DNA of 64,000 nucleotides from DAOUAG01 sp034432935 (GCA_034432935.1 DAOUBD010000012.1:1-64000); one strand, 5' to 3'; shown: positions 1 to 9,789, numbered from the stretch's first letter. A program made the numbers and translations. The notes: generated by a model from the sequence alone, not told the origin.

Positions 1-37
1 CGATGAGCCAGCGGTAACGTTCGAGCTGTTCGGCCAA
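1..37 (-). CDS. Possible 5' end of a leftward gene cut by the left edge
   Basis: A TTG codon at 37-35 on the minus strand opens a frame that stays open to the edge (12 codons, M A E Q L E R Y R W L I). A purine-rich GGAG stretch lies just upstream. It would be divergent from argF. Too little is present to name a family, and the call rests only on the open frame and possible ribosome-binding site. Confidence 0.22.
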   Translation of the reverse strand, partial: MAEQLERYRWLI

Positions 38-114
38 GGCTCCTTTTCTCCAAAGCGGAGGGTGTTTGGACTATAGCCAGCAGGGCGCAGTGCGTCAAGC
101 GCTGAGGCACGCAA

Positions 115-123
115 TGATATACT
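115..123 (+). promoter_or_regulatory. Extended -10 promoter candidate for argF
   Basis: TG at 115-116, one base, then TATACT at 118-123 matches an extended -10 box. No good -35 is visible at 17 bp. Transcription would start near 130, which favours the argF start at 152 over an in-frame TTG at 128. Confidence 0.4.
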
Positions 124-151
124 CGAGTTGCCGTCGCAGGAGGTGCGGTTC

Positions 152-1078
152 TTGCTTGCCCGTAATCTAATCTCTATCACTGACCTGGCCCCCCAAGACC
201 TGGAGGGCATCATCCGTCTGGCGCAGGCGCTGAAGGGGCCCGCCCCTCGAAGGCAGCCTTCCCTTGCTGGCAAGACGTTGGCGCTCCTTTTCGAGAAACC
301 TTCCCTCCGTACACGCGTTTCCTTTCATGTAGCGATGCGACAACTGGGGGGCGATTGCATCTACCTTTCGCCGGCAGAGGTCGGCCTGGGCCAGCGGGAG
401 AGCGTCGCCGATGTGGCACGGACCCTTAGCCGCTATGTGGACTGCATCGCCGCCCGCACCTTCAGGATGGGCACCGTGGAAGAGCTGGCCCGGAACGCTC
501 GGGTGCCAGTCATCAACGCCCTGAGCGATCGCGAGCATCCTTGTCAGGCCCTGGCAGACCTGCTGACGATCCAGGAAAAGAAGGGCGGACTTAGGGGGGC
601 TACGATCGCTTTCATAGGCGATGGCAACAACGTCGCCGCTTCCTTGGCCCTGGGGGCAGCCATGGCGGGGGCGCGCTTCATCATCGCCTCGCCTCCCGGG
701 TACGAGTTGCCCAGCGATCTATTGGCGCGCGCTGCTGCCCTCGCTGGCCAGTCCGGCGGGAGCGTGCGGCAGGTGCGGGAGCCAGCCGAGGCTGCCCGGG
801 ATGCCGACGTCGTGTATACCGACGTTTGGGCCAGCATGGGCCAAGAGCACGAGGCTGACATCCGCAGGCAGGCCTTTGCAGGCTATAGGGTGGACGCCGG
901 CCTTATGGCCCTCGCCAAGCCCGGCGCAATCTTCATGCACGACCTCCCGGCCCACCGGGGTGAAGAGGTCACCGATGACGTTATCGATGGCCCCCAGTCG
1001 GTGGTGTTCGATCAGGCGGAGAACCGGATGCACGCCCAAAAGGCGCTGCTGGCCCTGCTTCTCGGCGCCGAGGTGTGA
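152..1078 (+). CDS. argF: Ornithine carbamoyltransferase
   Basis: Cytosolic enzyme of arginine biosynthesis that joins carbamoyl phosphate and ornithine to give citrulline. The 308-residue length is normal. The carbamoyl-phosphate motif S-L-R-T-R is near residues 51-55, H-P-C-Q near 129-132, and the ornithine-binding S-M-G-Q-E near 228-232. The usual H-C-L-P loop reads H-D-L-P (263-266), so the customary cysteine is aspartate. I start at TTG 152 because AGGAGG at 138-143 lies 8 bp upstream; the in-frame TTG at 128 has no such site. The stop overlaps the GTG start of cdaA by 4 nt, so the two are probably co-translated. Confidence 0.93.
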   Translation: MLARNLISITDLAPQDLEGIIRLAQALKGPAPRRQPSLAGKTLALLFEKPSLRTRVSFHVAMRQLGGDCIYLSPAEVGLGQRESVADVARTLSRYVDCIAARTFRMGTVEELARNARVPVINALSDREHPCQALADLLTIQEKKGGLRGATIAFIGDGNNVAASLALGAAMAGARFIIASPPGYELPSDLLARAAALAGQSGGSVRQVREPAEAARDADVVYTDVWASMGQEHEADIRRQAFAGYRVDAGLMALAKPGAIFMHDLPAHRGEEVTDDVIDGPQSVVFDQAENRMHAQKALLALLLGAEV

Positions 1079-1905
1079 GTGACATGGGGATCTGGGATAG
1101 CGTACAGGGCGCCCTGCGCGATCTCGATGCCGCGAGCATCGTCGATATCATCACCATCGCCGTCATCATCTACCTCGTCCTCCTGCTCCTCAAGGGCACG
1201 ACGGCCATGTCCCTCATACGGGGCATCGTCATCATCGTGGTCGCTGGCGTCGTCCTTACGCAGGTGCTGGAGCTGACGGTCCTGGACTGGCTCCTACGCA
1301 ATTCGTTTCCGGCACTCCTCGTCGCCATCCCCATCATCTTCCAGCAGGAGATCCGGCGGTTTCTGGAGCGCCTGGGGCGGAGCGGACGCTGGCCGTGGCC
1401 TGGGCGCGCCTTGTATGAAGGCGTCGTGGACATGGTGACGGAGGCGACGTTGCAGATGGCCGAAAGGCGCCACGGCGCCATCATTGTCATCGAGCGGGAG
1501 ACCGGTCTAGAGGAGCTTATCGACACCGGCATAAAGCTGGACGCCGCTATCTCGGTCCAGCTGTTGAAGAGCATCTTCTATCCCAACTCTGCATTGCACG
1601 ACGGCGCTGTCATAATTCGCGAAAACCGCGTCGTCGCCGCTAGCTGCACTCTCCCCCTCTCCGAACGCATCGACGCCGAGTTCCACGGTACCCGTCACCG
1701 CGCCGCCCTCGGCGTCAGCGAGAGGACCGACGCCGTCGCGGTGGTCGTATCGGAAGAGACGGGGGCCATCTCAGTGGCCGCCAACGGCAGGATCATCAGC
1801 AACCTTGACGGCCCGCGCCTGCGCGCCATCCTGCGCAGCCTCCTTCTGCCATCGGCGGAGATGGAACGTCCCGGTGGCCGCCGCCTGCCGAGACTGAGCC
1901 GCTAG
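1075..1905 (+). CDS. cdaA: Membrane diadenylate cyclase CdaA
   Basis: Makes cyclic di-AMP from two ATP at the inner face of the membrane. The N-terminus has three hydrophobic segments (about residues 20-40, 47-65 and 72-90) typical of CdaA, followed by the DAC domain. The nucleotide-binding D-G-A motif is at about 176-178 and the R-H-R-A motif at about 207-210, both intact. The 276-residue length is standard. The GTG start overlaps the argF stop, and the gene is followed 13 bp later by its usual partner, a YbbR-domain protein. Confidence 0.95.
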   Translation: MSDMGIWDSVQGALRDLDAASIVDIITIAVIIYLVLLLLKGTTAMSLIRGIVIIVVAGVVLTQVLELTVLDWLLRNSFPALLVAIPIIFQQEIRRFLERLGRSGRWPWPGRALYEGVVDMVTEATLQMAERRHGAIIVIERETGLEELIDTGIKLDAAISVQLLKSIFYPNSALHDGAVIIRENRVVAASCTLPLSERIDAEFHGTRHRAALGVSERTDAVAVVVSEETGAISVAANGRIISNLDGPRLRAILRSLLLPSAEMERPGGRRLPRLSR

Positions 1906-1918
1906 CCACGAGGTAGCC

Positions 1919-3193
1919 ATGGCACTCCTCCGGAAAGTCCTGCGGGAAACCGGCCAGTTCCTGGCCCCTGCTGTGCTGCCCCTTGTCAGATCGGTCCGGC
2001 AGAACAGTGGGCTGGCCGTGCTCTCCGTCGTGCTTGCCTTCGGCCTCTGGATCGTCGTCACCAACTCCCAAAACACCGTCCGCACTCGTGTCCTGCCTGT
2101 AGACATCCCCGTTGCGGCCGTCGATCTCCCGTCAGACCTGGCCATCGCCGAGAACCTGGCGCCAGTACGCGTGCGCATCCGGGTCGAGGATAGCGTATTC
2201 CAGAGCCTCACGGCGGCCGACTTCGAGGCCACGATAGACTTGGAAGGGTTGTCGGTCGGCGACTACGAGCTACCGGTGAAGGTGCGTGCCTTGACCAACC
2301 GGGGGGGCCTGCGCATTGAGGATGTGCTGCCTTCCAAGATAGGAGTGAAGCTGGTGCAACTGGCTGGAAAGTCGGTGCCGGTGAACGTCGAGGTGCGGGG
2401 CGAACCACCGGCGGACTTCACCATGGCCCCCCCCGTGGTGCAGGACTCCGTAGCCGACGTGCTGGGCCCTGCTGCCAAGGTGAGCCGGGTCACCCAGGTG
2501 GTGGCCTCCGTCGATATCGCTGGCCGCACCGAGTCCGTGGACCAGGCCGCGCGGCTCCAGCCAAGGGATCAGAATGGCGTGTTGGTCAGCGGCGTCTCGG
2601 TGGAGCCCTCCTTCACCCAGATCAAGGTGGAGATAAAACAGACGGTGTATCGCAGGGCGCTTGTCGTCAGCCCTCAGATCGTCGGGACCCCCGCCGCCGG
2701 CTACAACCTGGTGGGCATCAGCTCTGCGCCCTCCGTGGTGACGGTAACCGGCCCCCGTTCCTTTATCGAGCAGGCCGCCTCTATCCGGACCCAGCCTATC
2801 GACATCAGCGGGGCTAAGAGCGATGTGGTCCGCAGCGTCTCCCTGGATGTGCCGGCGGGGGTCGAGGTCCTGGGGGGAGTGAACGTGACGGTTAGCGTGA
2901 ACATAAGCGAGGCCTACGGGGAGATCACGACGGCTGTCCCCGTATCCGCCAGCGGGATATCCAACGGGCTAAACGTGAGCGGGCCGCTGCCCTCGGTGGT
3001 GGTGGTTCTCTACGGGCCGCTGCCCAAGCTGCTGGAGCTGGCGCCAGACGATGTGGCGGCGGCCGTCGACCTCAAGGACCAGGGCCCAGGGGTCCACAAG
3101 GTGAAGGTCAAGGTCGCAGCCCCCGCCGGCATCGAGGTGAGATCGGTGGCGCCAGAGGAGATAGAGGTCTCCCTACAGAGGAGCTCGCCGTGA
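1919..3193 (+). CDS. cdaR: YbbR-domain protein, CdaA regulator (CdaR)
   Basis: The predicted partner that modulates CdaA. One membrane anchor lies at about residues 31-50, followed by an extracytoplasmic region of repeated YbbR domains of about 80-90 residues each (four appear to fit from residue 55 to 424). The ATG has GAGGTAG upstream. It lies directly after cdaA, the conserved order in many bacteria; the third member of that cluster, glmM, is absent and der follows instead. Known from the family: CdaR acts on c-di-AMP synthesis, with the direction of effect differing between species. Confidence 0.88.
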   Translation: MALLRKVLRETGQFLAPAVLPLVRSVRQNSGLAVLSVVLAFGLWIVVTNSQNTVRTRVLPVDIPVAAVDLPSDLAIAENLAPVRVRIRVEDSVFQSLTAADFEATIDLEGLSVGDYELPVKVRALTNRGGLRIEDVLPSKIGVKLVQLAGKSVPVNVEVRGEPPADFTMAPPVVQDSVADVLGPAAKVSRVTQVVASVDIAGRTESVDQAARLQPRDQNGVLVSGVSVEPSFTQIKVEIKQTVYRRALVVSPQIVGTPAAGYNLVGISSAPSVVTVTGPRSFIEQAASIRTQPIDISGAKSDVVRSVSLDVPAGVEVLGGVNVTVSVNISEAYGEITTAVPVSASGISNGLNVSGPLPSVVVVLYGPLPKLLELAPDDVAAAVDLKDQGPGVHKVKVKVAAPAGIEVRSVAPEEIEVSLQRSSP

Positions 3194-4545
3194 TGGGCTC
3201 TACCGTGGAGACAAGAGCTGCCCGCCCCAGCCTGAGCAAGCCGGTGGTGGCCATCGTCGGCCGGCCTAACGTAGGGAAGTCAACCCTCTTCAACCGCCTC
3301 GTGGGCGGCCGGCGGGCCATCGTGGAGGACATACCGGGGACTACCCGCGACCGCCTCTACGGCGACGCCGAGTGGCGGGATAGGGCCTTTACCGCGGTGG
3401 ACACAGGGGGGCTCGATCCCCAGGCTGAGGAGGGCTACTCAGCCCTCATCCGGGAGCAGGTGGCCATCGCTGTGGCCGAGGCAGACGTCATCGTGTTCGT
3501 GGTGGATGCTGGCGCCGGGCTTACCCCCGCCGATCAGGAGATCGCCGGCATAGTGCGGCGGGCCGCCAAGCCCGTCCTTCTGGTCGCCAACAAGGCCGAC
3601 AACGAACGCCGCCGGGAGGCTGCGGTGGAGTTCTTTGAGTTGGGGCTGGGCGAACCCATAGCTATCAGCGCCTACCACGGTCAGGGCATACGGGAGCTTC
3701 TCGATGCCGTGCGGCCTCTTCTGCCTCCGGCGGCTGCCGAGGCGCCGCCAGAGGCGCTGCGTTTGGCCATCGTAGGACGGCCCAACGTAGGGAAATCGGC
3801 GCTGGTAAACGCCATTCTGGGTCAGGAAAGGGTGATGGTCAGCCCTGAGGCCGGCACCACTCGGGACGCTGTAGACACCCCGTTCGCCTATCGCGGCCGG
3901 CACCTCGTGCTAATCGATACCGCCGGGATCAGGCGGCCCGGGCGCGTCGATAGAGGGGTCGAAAGATATAGCGTAATGCGGGCCCGCGAAGCTATCGAGC
4001 GCTGCGATGTCGCCATCCTCGTCCTGGACTCAACCCAAGGGTTGGCCGCGCAGGACCTCCACATAGCAGGCCATATCGCTGGCGCCTACAAGGGGATGGT
4101 CGTGGCGATCAACAAGTGGGACCTCCAGGAGGACTCGGACGAGAACCGCCAGGAGTTCGCCGGCCGGGTGCTCGGCCGCCTGCGCTTCGCCCCTTGGGCG
4201 CCCCTGGCCTTCGTCTCCGCCAAGACGGGCCTAAACATCGAGGGGCTTCTAGACCTGGCCTTAGAGGCCGGTGATATGCGCTCCACGCGCATCCCCACTT
4301 CTGAGGTCAACGCCGTCGTGCGGGAGGCGGTCTCCGCACACCCGCCCTCGGCCAAGGGCCGGCGCGTGCCGCGGATAAAGTACGCCACCCAGGCCGGGGT
4401 GAGGCCGCCCACGTTCGTGTTCTTCACCAACGACGCCAATCTGATACATTTTTCGTACCGGCGGTACCTTGAGAACGCCCTCCGCAGGCGGTTCGGTTTC
4501 GAGGGTACCGCCATCAAGCTGGAGTTCAGGAGCAGGAGTCAATGA
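3190..4545 (+). CDS. der: Ribosome assembly GTPase Der (EngA)
   Basis: Double-GTPase needed for maturation of the 50S subunit. Two G domains are visible: G-R-P-N-V-G-K-S at about 24-31 with D-T-G-G near 71 and N-K-A-D near 134, and a second G-R-P-N-V-G-K-S near 195 with D-T-A-G near 243 and N-K-W-D near 307. A C-terminal KH-like domain fills residues about 350-451. Total length is normal. Start is GTG 3190 or ATG 3193, both served by AGAGGAG at 3177-3183. It overlaps cdaR and plsY by 4 nt each. Confidence 0.96.
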   Translation: MMGSTVETRAARPSLSKPVVAIVGRPNVGKSTLFNRLVGGRRAIVEDIPGTTRDRLYGDAEWRDRAFTAVDTGGLDPQAEEGYSALIREQVAIAVAEADVIVFVVDAGAGLTPADQEIAGIVRRAAKPVLLVANKADNERRREAAVEFFELGLGEPIAISAYHGQGIRELLDAVRPLLPPAAAEAPPEALRLAIVGRPNVGKSALVNAILGQERVMVSPEAGTTRDAVDTPFAYRGRHLVLIDTAGIRRPGRVDRGVERYSVMRAREAIERCDVAILVLDSTQGLAAQDLHIAGHIAGAYKGMVVAINKWDLQEDSDENRQEFAGRVLGRLRFAPWAPLAFVSAKTGLNIEGLLDLALEAGDMRSTRIPTSEVNAVVREAVSAHPPSAKGRRVPRIKYATQAGVRPPTFVFFTNDANLIHFSYRRYLENALRRRFGFEGTAIKLEFRSRSQ

Positions 4546-5198
4546 ACCTCTTCGAGCTGGCGGGGGTCGTGGTTGTCTCCTACCTTATCGGCGCTGTGCC
4601 CATGGGCTATATCGCCGGCCGCGTCCTGCGAAATATCGACATAAGAGACTACGGTAGCGGGGTCATCGGGGCCACGAATGTCCTGCGGGTGCTGGGCAAA
4701 GAGGCCTTCGTGGCAGTGCTCGTCGCCGATGCTCTCAAGGGCTACGTGCCGGTGCTCACGGTCTGGTACCTGTTTCACACCCATGACCTCCAGGTGGCAT
4801 CCGGCATCGCCGCTGTCCTGGGCCATGACTACCCCGTGTATATCGGGTTCCGCGGGGGCCGCGGCGTAGCCACATCCTTCGGTGTCTATGCGGCCCTGGC
4901 CATGCCCCTCTTCGTCGCCCTGGTTGCCCTCGGCCTCTTCATCGCCTTGACCCTGCGCTACATGTCCGTCATGTCCATGGTAACGGTCCCCCTGGGGGCT
5001 CTCGTCTTGCTTCTGTTGGCCGTCTTTCACGCCGGTGATGACTTCACCTACACGAAGACCATCTTCGGCGCCTTCGCCACATTCTTCGTCTTCCTCACCC
5101 ATGTTCCCAACATCAAGCGCCTCATCCGGGGCACCGAACCGAAGATCGGCCAGGGAGGCGAGAAACGGGCCGCCAAGCGCCATCCTCGGGCAGCCTGA
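4542..5198 (+). CDS. plsY: Acyl-phosphate:glycerol-3-phosphate acyltransferase PlsY
   Basis: Integral membrane enzyme that acylates glycerol-3-phosphate from acyl-phosphate, the first step of phospholipid synthesis. Several hydrophobic segments are present. Motif 1 reads G-S-G-V-I-G-A-T-N (about 38-46), where most relatives have Asn at the fourth place. Motif 2, G-H-D-Y-P, is near residue 94, followed by G-F-R-G-G-R-G-V-A-T. The 218-residue length is usual. The ATG overlaps the der stop (ATGA), so translation is probably coupled. Confidence 0.93.
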   Translation: MNLFELAGVVVVSYLIGAVPMGYIAGRVLRNIDIRDYGSGVIGATNVLRVLGKEAFVAVLVADALKGYVPVLTVWYLFHTHDLQVASGIAAVLGHDYPVYIGFRGGRGVATSFGVYAALAMPLFVALVALGLFIALTLRYMSVMSMVTVPLGALVLLLLAVFHAGDDFTYTKTIFGAFATFFVFLTHVPNIKRLIRGTEPKIGQGGEKRAAKRHPRAA

Positions 5199-5262
5199 AT
5201 TTGGCCTGCTCCCCAGCGGGGCGGCCACGACGTGCTCCTTTCGATATAAAATAGACGGAGAG

Positions 5263-5412
5263 ATGGTTATTGGGGTGAAACGCCCACTCATCGCAAAGGG
5301 CGCCCACGGTCTGCCGCCCATCGCTGCCACCGGCGAGGAGGCGCGCTGGGCTCTCGGCGCCGTACGGGTTGCGGCGCAGATCGAGAGGGTGGCAGCGGCG
5401 GCAGGGGGATAG
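5263..5412 (+). CDS. Possible 49-residue protein between plsY and the HEAT-repeat gene
   Basis: An ATG at 5263 with GGAGAG just upstream opens a 49-codon frame ending at TAG 5410-5412, 2 bp before the next GTG. The product is basic at the N-terminus with an Ala-rich helical C-terminal half. An AT-rich TATAAAAT at 5245-5252 could be a -10 box. I recognise no family. The evidence is the short frame, its spacing and the ribosome-binding site, so this may be chance. Confidence 0.25.
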   Translation: MVIGVKRPLIAKGAHGLPPIAATGEEARWALGAVRVAAQIERVAAAAGG

Positions 5413-5414
5413 GC

Positions 5415-6335
5415 GTGGACTTCGAGGACTACTTACGTGAGCTTGCCGATACGTCGGCCCGCCTGAGGGTGGCGGGCCTACGGCACCTCTCCTCCCTAAG
5501 CGCCGAACGCCGGCAGATGCTTGACCAAGCCTGGCCCGGCATCGATGTCCGTCGCCGCCGTAGCATCGTCCAGCAGCTTGCCGACCTGGCCGAGGACAAC
5601 GTCGACTTGAACTTCGATGCCGTTTTCTTGCGCGGCCTGAAGGACGATGACGCGCAGGTGCGCCTGACCTCGGTGCGAGGACTCTGGGAGCACGAAGGAA
5701 CTGACGTCATCTCGGTCCTCCTGCAACTCCTGGAAGGCGACCCCGACGTAGGGGTCCGCGCCGAGGCAGCGTTAGCCCTGGGGCGCTTCGTCATGCTATC
5801 GGAGTTTGGCCGTCTGCGGCAGCGGTACTTCGCGGAGGTCGAGGCCGGCCTGCGTAGGGTCTTGGAAGACCACGGCGAGGCCGAGGAGGTACGGGCCAGG
5901 GCCCTTGAGGCCATCGGCCCCCACGATGAGCCCTGGGTACGGCAGGCGATCCGTGAGGCCTATGAAAGCGGTGCCCATCGGCTCAAGGTGAGCGCCATCT
6001 ACGCCATGGGTCAGAGCTGTGAGGCCCGGTGGCTGCCTCTTCTCCTACGGGAAATGGCCAGTGAAGACCCGGAGATCCGGTACGAAGCAGCCGTGGCCTG
6101 CGGGTCGCTGGGCGATCCATCAGCCGTGCCCCACCTCCTGCCTCTGCTCGACGACCTTGACCCAGAGGTGCAACAAGCCGCTATCGCCGCCCTGGGTGAG
6201 ATAGGCGGCCCAGGGGCCAAGGCAGCGCTTCTAGATCTGGTCGCCGGGCCGCCGGGCCCGGTAAGAGAGGCGGCCATCTCGGCGCTGGCGGGGATCGACT
6301 TCGAGGAAGACCCCCTGGGCTTCAGGTTCCGTTAG
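5415..6335 (+). CDS. HEAT-repeat protein
   Basis: A 306-residue all-helical solenoid. From about residue 75 onward repeated units of about 30 residues carry the HEAT/PBS-lyase pattern (D-P-D-V-G-V-R-A-E-A-A-L-A-L-G, then D-P-E-I-R-Y-E-A-A, then D-P-E-V-Q-Q-A-A-I-A-A-L-G). Such proteins are protein-binding scaffolds; no catalytic site is visible. GTG start. It shares the housekeeping strand with plsY and the Nudix gene (5 bp downstream), so it may be in the same transcript. Function beyond protein binding is unknown. Confidence 0.85.
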   Translation: MDFEDYLRELADTSARLRVAGLRHLSSLSAERRQMLDQAWPGIDVRRRRSIVQQLADLAEDNVDLNFDAVFLRGLKDDDAQVRLTSVRGLWEHEGTDVISVLLQLLEGDPDVGVRAEAALALGRFVMLSEFGRLRQRYFAEVEAGLRRVLEDHGEAEEVRARALEAIGPHDEPWVRQAIREAYESGAHRLKVSAIYAMGQSCEARWLPLLLREMASEDPEIRYEAAVACGSLGDPSAVPHLLPLLDDLDPEVQQAAIAALGEIGGPGAKAALLDLVAGPPGPVREAAISALAGIDFEEDPLGFRFR

Positions 6336-6339
6336 CACC

Positions 6340-6786
6340 ATGCTAGCGCGAGGAGGCAGGCTGCCAGTCCAGACGGCGGTCTCCGCCGGCGGCGTAGTGT
6401 ACCGCCAGGGGCCGCGCGGCATGGAGGTAGTGCTCTGCGGCCGCGACAGGGATGGCGTGTGGGGCTTGCCCAAAGGCACCCCTGCCCCAGGCGAATCGAT
6501 GGAAGACACCGCCATCCGGGAGGTATCCGAAGAGACCGGCTTGCAGGTCAAGATCATCGGTAAGATCGGCACCATTCAGTACTGGTTCTCCCGGAATGGG
6601 GTGCGCTACCACAAGTGGGTCCACCACTACCTCATGGAGGCCATCGGTGGGGATACCGCGGCCCACGATGTGGAGTACGATAGGGTAGAGTGGTTCCCCA
6701 TCGAAGCAGCTTCCAAGGTGCTGAGTTTCAAGAACGAGGTCAAGATGGTGGAAAAGGCGCGGGCTATGGTCCAAGGGGGGAGTTAG
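6340..6786 (+). CDS. Nudix hydrolase
   Basis: A 148-residue single-domain Nudix hydrolase, cleaving a nucleoside diphosphate linked to another moiety with Mg2+. The Nudix box is complete: G46-x5-E52-x7-R60-E-V-S-E-E-T-G-L68. Length and the short C-terminus resemble Ap4A- or NTP-cleaving members, but the substrate cannot be read from sequence. No strong ribosome-binding site precedes the ATG. It is 5 bp after the HEAT gene and 2 bp before a GNAT gene. Confidence 0.92.
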   Translation: MLARGGRLPVQTAVSAGGVVYRQGPRGMEVVLCGRDRDGVWGLPKGTPAPGESMEDTAIREVSEETGLQVKIIGKIGTIQYWFSRNGVRYHKWVHHYLMEAIGGDTAAHDVEYDRVEWFPIEAASKVLSFKNEVKMVEKARAMVQGGS

Positions 6787-6787
6787 G

Positions 6788-7348
6788 GTGTTCCCGAGGG
6801 ATGACGTGTTCGCCCGGGGCCGCCGGACTATCATCCGGCGCAAACGCCTGGCCGACGCCGCCGAGGAGTACCGGTGGCGCGCCGATCCGGAGCTGGCCCT
6901 GTTCGACGCAGCCCGCCCCGTCCAAGTGCCCTTCGACAGCTACCAGCGCAACTGGTGCTTTGACTTCCGCTTCACTGATATGCCCGGCCGTTCCTTCGCC
7001 ATCGAGGACGAGTATGGCCGCCACATAGGCAATATCATGTACTACAACGTCGACAACGAGCGCGGCGAGGCCGAGGTCGGCATCAGCATCGGCGAACGCA
7101 GCCACTGGTCGCAGGGTTACGGCAGCGACGCCCTGGAGAGCTTCGTCCGGGCCTTGCTCCAGGGCGGCGGACTGAAGAGGCTCTATCTCCACACGCTTGA
7201 CTGGAACGCCCGGGCTCACCGGGCTTTCCGTAAGGCAGGGTTCGAGGCCTGCGGCACGTCCTGGCGCGACGGCCACACCTTCGTCGTTATGGAGCTGCTA
7301 CGTGCGGGGCGGGCCGAGCCCTCCCCACGGCTGCCGGTGCCAAGGTAG
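6788..7348 (+). CDS. GNAT-family N-acetyltransferase (RimJ/RimL-like)
   Basis: A 186-residue acetyltransferase using acetyl-CoA. Motif A, the acetyl-CoA pyrophosphate loop, reads S-Q-G-Y-G-S-D-A-L near residues 108-116, followed by L-Y-L-H-T-L and N-A-R-A-H-R-A-F-R-K-A-G-F, the typical RimJ/RimL end. GTG start 2 bp after the Nudix stop, so the two are translationally linked. The acceptor is unknown. It is the last gene of the rightward housekeeping run and converges on the SDR at 7397. Confidence 0.88.
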   Translation: MFPRDDVFARGRRTIIRRKRLADAAEEYRWRADPELALFDAARPVQVPFDSYQRNWCFDFRFTDMPGRSFAIEDEYGRHIGNIMYYNVDNERGEAEVGISIGERSHWSQGYGSDALESFVRALLQGGGLKRLYLHTLDWNARAHRAFRKAGFEACGTSWRDGHTFVVMELLRAGRAEPSPRLPVPR

Positions 7349-7354
7349 GGCGCC

Positions 7355-7394
7355 CGCCTCGGCGGAGGCGAAGCGCCGCCCGTCGCTTGCGACG
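7355..7394. terminator. Paired hairpins between convergent genes
   Basis: Two hairpins fill the 48-bp gap between convergent genes: CGCCTC-GGCG-GAGGCG at 7355-7370 and CGTCG-CTTG-CGACG at 7381-7394. Neither has a clear T-run, so termination is inferred from position and symmetry. Confidence 0.4.
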
Positions 7395-7396
7395 CG

Positions 7397-8359
<963 letters not shown>

Positions 8360-8398
8360 TCTCAGCACCTCTTCTCTTCTCTTGCGCCGCGCCGCTCC

Positions 8399-9304
8399 CT
8401 ACGAAGCGGCGACCTTCGGCCGGCCCGGCACCTCGATATCGGGGGCAGGCGGAGCCGGATTGCGGGTGCCCTCCAGGATCGTGGGTACCATCTTTGAAAG
8501 CTCATCCAGGGTCCACATGCCCCGCTTGAAGATGGTCCGCCAAGGCACAGGATGCTGGAGGACCGCGACGGTGCCCCCGTAGACGTGGAAGATCTGGCCG
8601 TTGATGTTCCAGGCATCGTCTGTTGCCAGGTAGCAGGCCATCGGCGCCACCCAGTCGGGGTCGTACTGTTGTATCTCCTCGCCAGGCCGCGGCACCGTGG
8701 CCGTAAGCCGCGTCCAGGCCCGTGGGGCGATGGCGTTGCAGGTCACCCCGTAGCGTCCCAGGTCCCGGGCGACCACGCGCGTTAGGCCGGCTATGCCGGA
8801 CTTTGCAGCCCCGTAATTCGCCTGCCCAGCGTTGCCCCAGAGGCCAGACTCCGACGTGAAGTTTATGATCCGGCCGTAGCGCTGCTGCCGCATGAGGACC
8901 GAGGCGGGCTTTATGGTATTGAAGTGTCCCTTCAGGTGGACGGCGATCACCTCGTCCCACTCCTGCTCCGTCATGTTGAAGATCATACGGTCCCGCAGGA
9001 TCCCGGCGTTGTTGACCAGGATGTCGATCCGGCCGAAGTTGTCCAGAGCCGTCTGGATGATGGCCTCGCCGCCCTGCACCGTCGCAACAGAATCGTAGTT
9101 GGCGACTGCCGTGCCCCCTGCGGTCCTGATCTCCGCCACCACCTGGTCGGCCGGGCCGTTGTCATGGCCCGTGCCGTCAGGATTTACGCCGGGGTCGTTG
9201 ACCACCACCTTGGCGCCCATCTCCGCCATCATCAGGGCGATGCCCCGGCCAATGCCTCTCCCAGCGCCGGTGATGACCGCTACCTTACCGTCAAGCGCAC
9301 CCAT
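8399..9304 (-). CDS. Short-chain dehydrogenase, paralogue of the gene at 7397
   Basis: A 301-residue SDR with T-G-A-G-R-G-I-G near residue 12, N-N-A-G-I-L near 92 and Y-G-A-A-K near 164. It shares with its neighbour long near-identical blocks, for example G-H-F-N-T-I-K-P-A-S-V-L-M-R-Q-Q and the D-P-G-V-N insert, so the two arose by tandem duplication; they differ most in the C-terminal substrate-binding third. Immediately downstream of a two-gene MaoC hydratase in the same direction, suggesting hydration of an enoyl-CoA followed by oxidation of the (R)-hydroxyacyl-CoA. Confidence 0.88.
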   Translation of the reverse strand: MGALDGKVAVITGAGRGIGRGIALMMAEMGAKVVVNDPGVNPDGTGHDNGPADQVVAEIRTAGGTAVANYDSVATVQGGEAIIQTALDNFGRIDILVNNAGILRDRMIFNMTEQEWDEVIAVHLKGHFNTIKPASVLMRQQRYGRIINFTSESGLWGNAGQANYGAAKSGIAGLTRVVARDLGRYGVTCNAIAPRAWTRLTATVPRPGEEIQQYDPDWVAPMACYLATDDAWNINGQIFHVYGGTVAVLQHPVPWRTIFKRGMWTLDELSKMVPTILEGTRNPAPPAPDIEVPGRPKVAAS

Positions 9305-9330
9305 GTTGGCCTAACCTCCCCCCTGTTGTC

Positions 9331-9762
9331 CTAGCCGCCCTTGGAGGGCAGTTCGACCGTCGCCGTTCCGGGGGTCGTCTTGTTGCCTTCCGGGTCCTCG
9401 GTCCACACCTCGAGATCAACCAGATGCCGCCCGTTCTCGCTCCGTTTTCCTTTGACCACGCCCTTGCATATGACGTCGCGGTTGATCATGTCCATCCCGC
9501 GGTACTGGCAGGCGACGCGCCTCACGAAGCCCTTCTCTCCGACCCATTCGTGGAGCATACGGCCCAAGAGCGCGTGCTTCAGCGCCCCGTGGACGATCCG
9601 TTCCGGCAGGCCGGTAGCCTGAGCGAAGTCCTTATCGTAATGGATCTGGTAGTAGTCGCCGGAGCCGGCGGCCCACCAGACCAACCTCTGGGCGTCGCAG
9701 TGCTGCACCAGCGTTGGCACAGCGTCCCCTTCCTTCACGTCCTCGAAGTAGACTTGCGCCAT
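9331..9762 (-). CDS. MaoC-like enoyl-CoA hydratase, catalytic half
   Basis: A 143-residue hot-dog-fold protein. The hydratase dyad is visible in S-G-D-Y-Y-Q-I-H-Y-D (about residues 35-44), where D and H match the catalytic Asp and His of (R)-specific hydratases. Pairs with the gene 27 bp upstream, which has the related fold but lacks the His. Such pairs form heteromeric hydratases in actinobacterial steroid degradation (ChsH1/ChsH2 type). Last-step partners may be the two SDRs just downstream. Confidence 0.87.
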   Translation of the reverse strand: MAQVYFEDVKEGDAVPTLVQHCDAQRLVWWAAGSGDYYQIHYDKDFAQATGLPERIVHGALKHALLGRMLHEWVGEKGFVRRVACQYRGMDMINRDVICKGVVKGKRSENGRHLVDLEVWTEDPEGNKTTPGTATVELPSKGG

Positions 9763-9789
9763 GGTTTCCTCCCTCGTGTGCGCGCTACA

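Noticed and set aside
4539..5330. 263-codon open frame antisense to plsY
   Set aside because: It is Gly/Asp/His-rich mirror coding of plsY with no recognisable domain.
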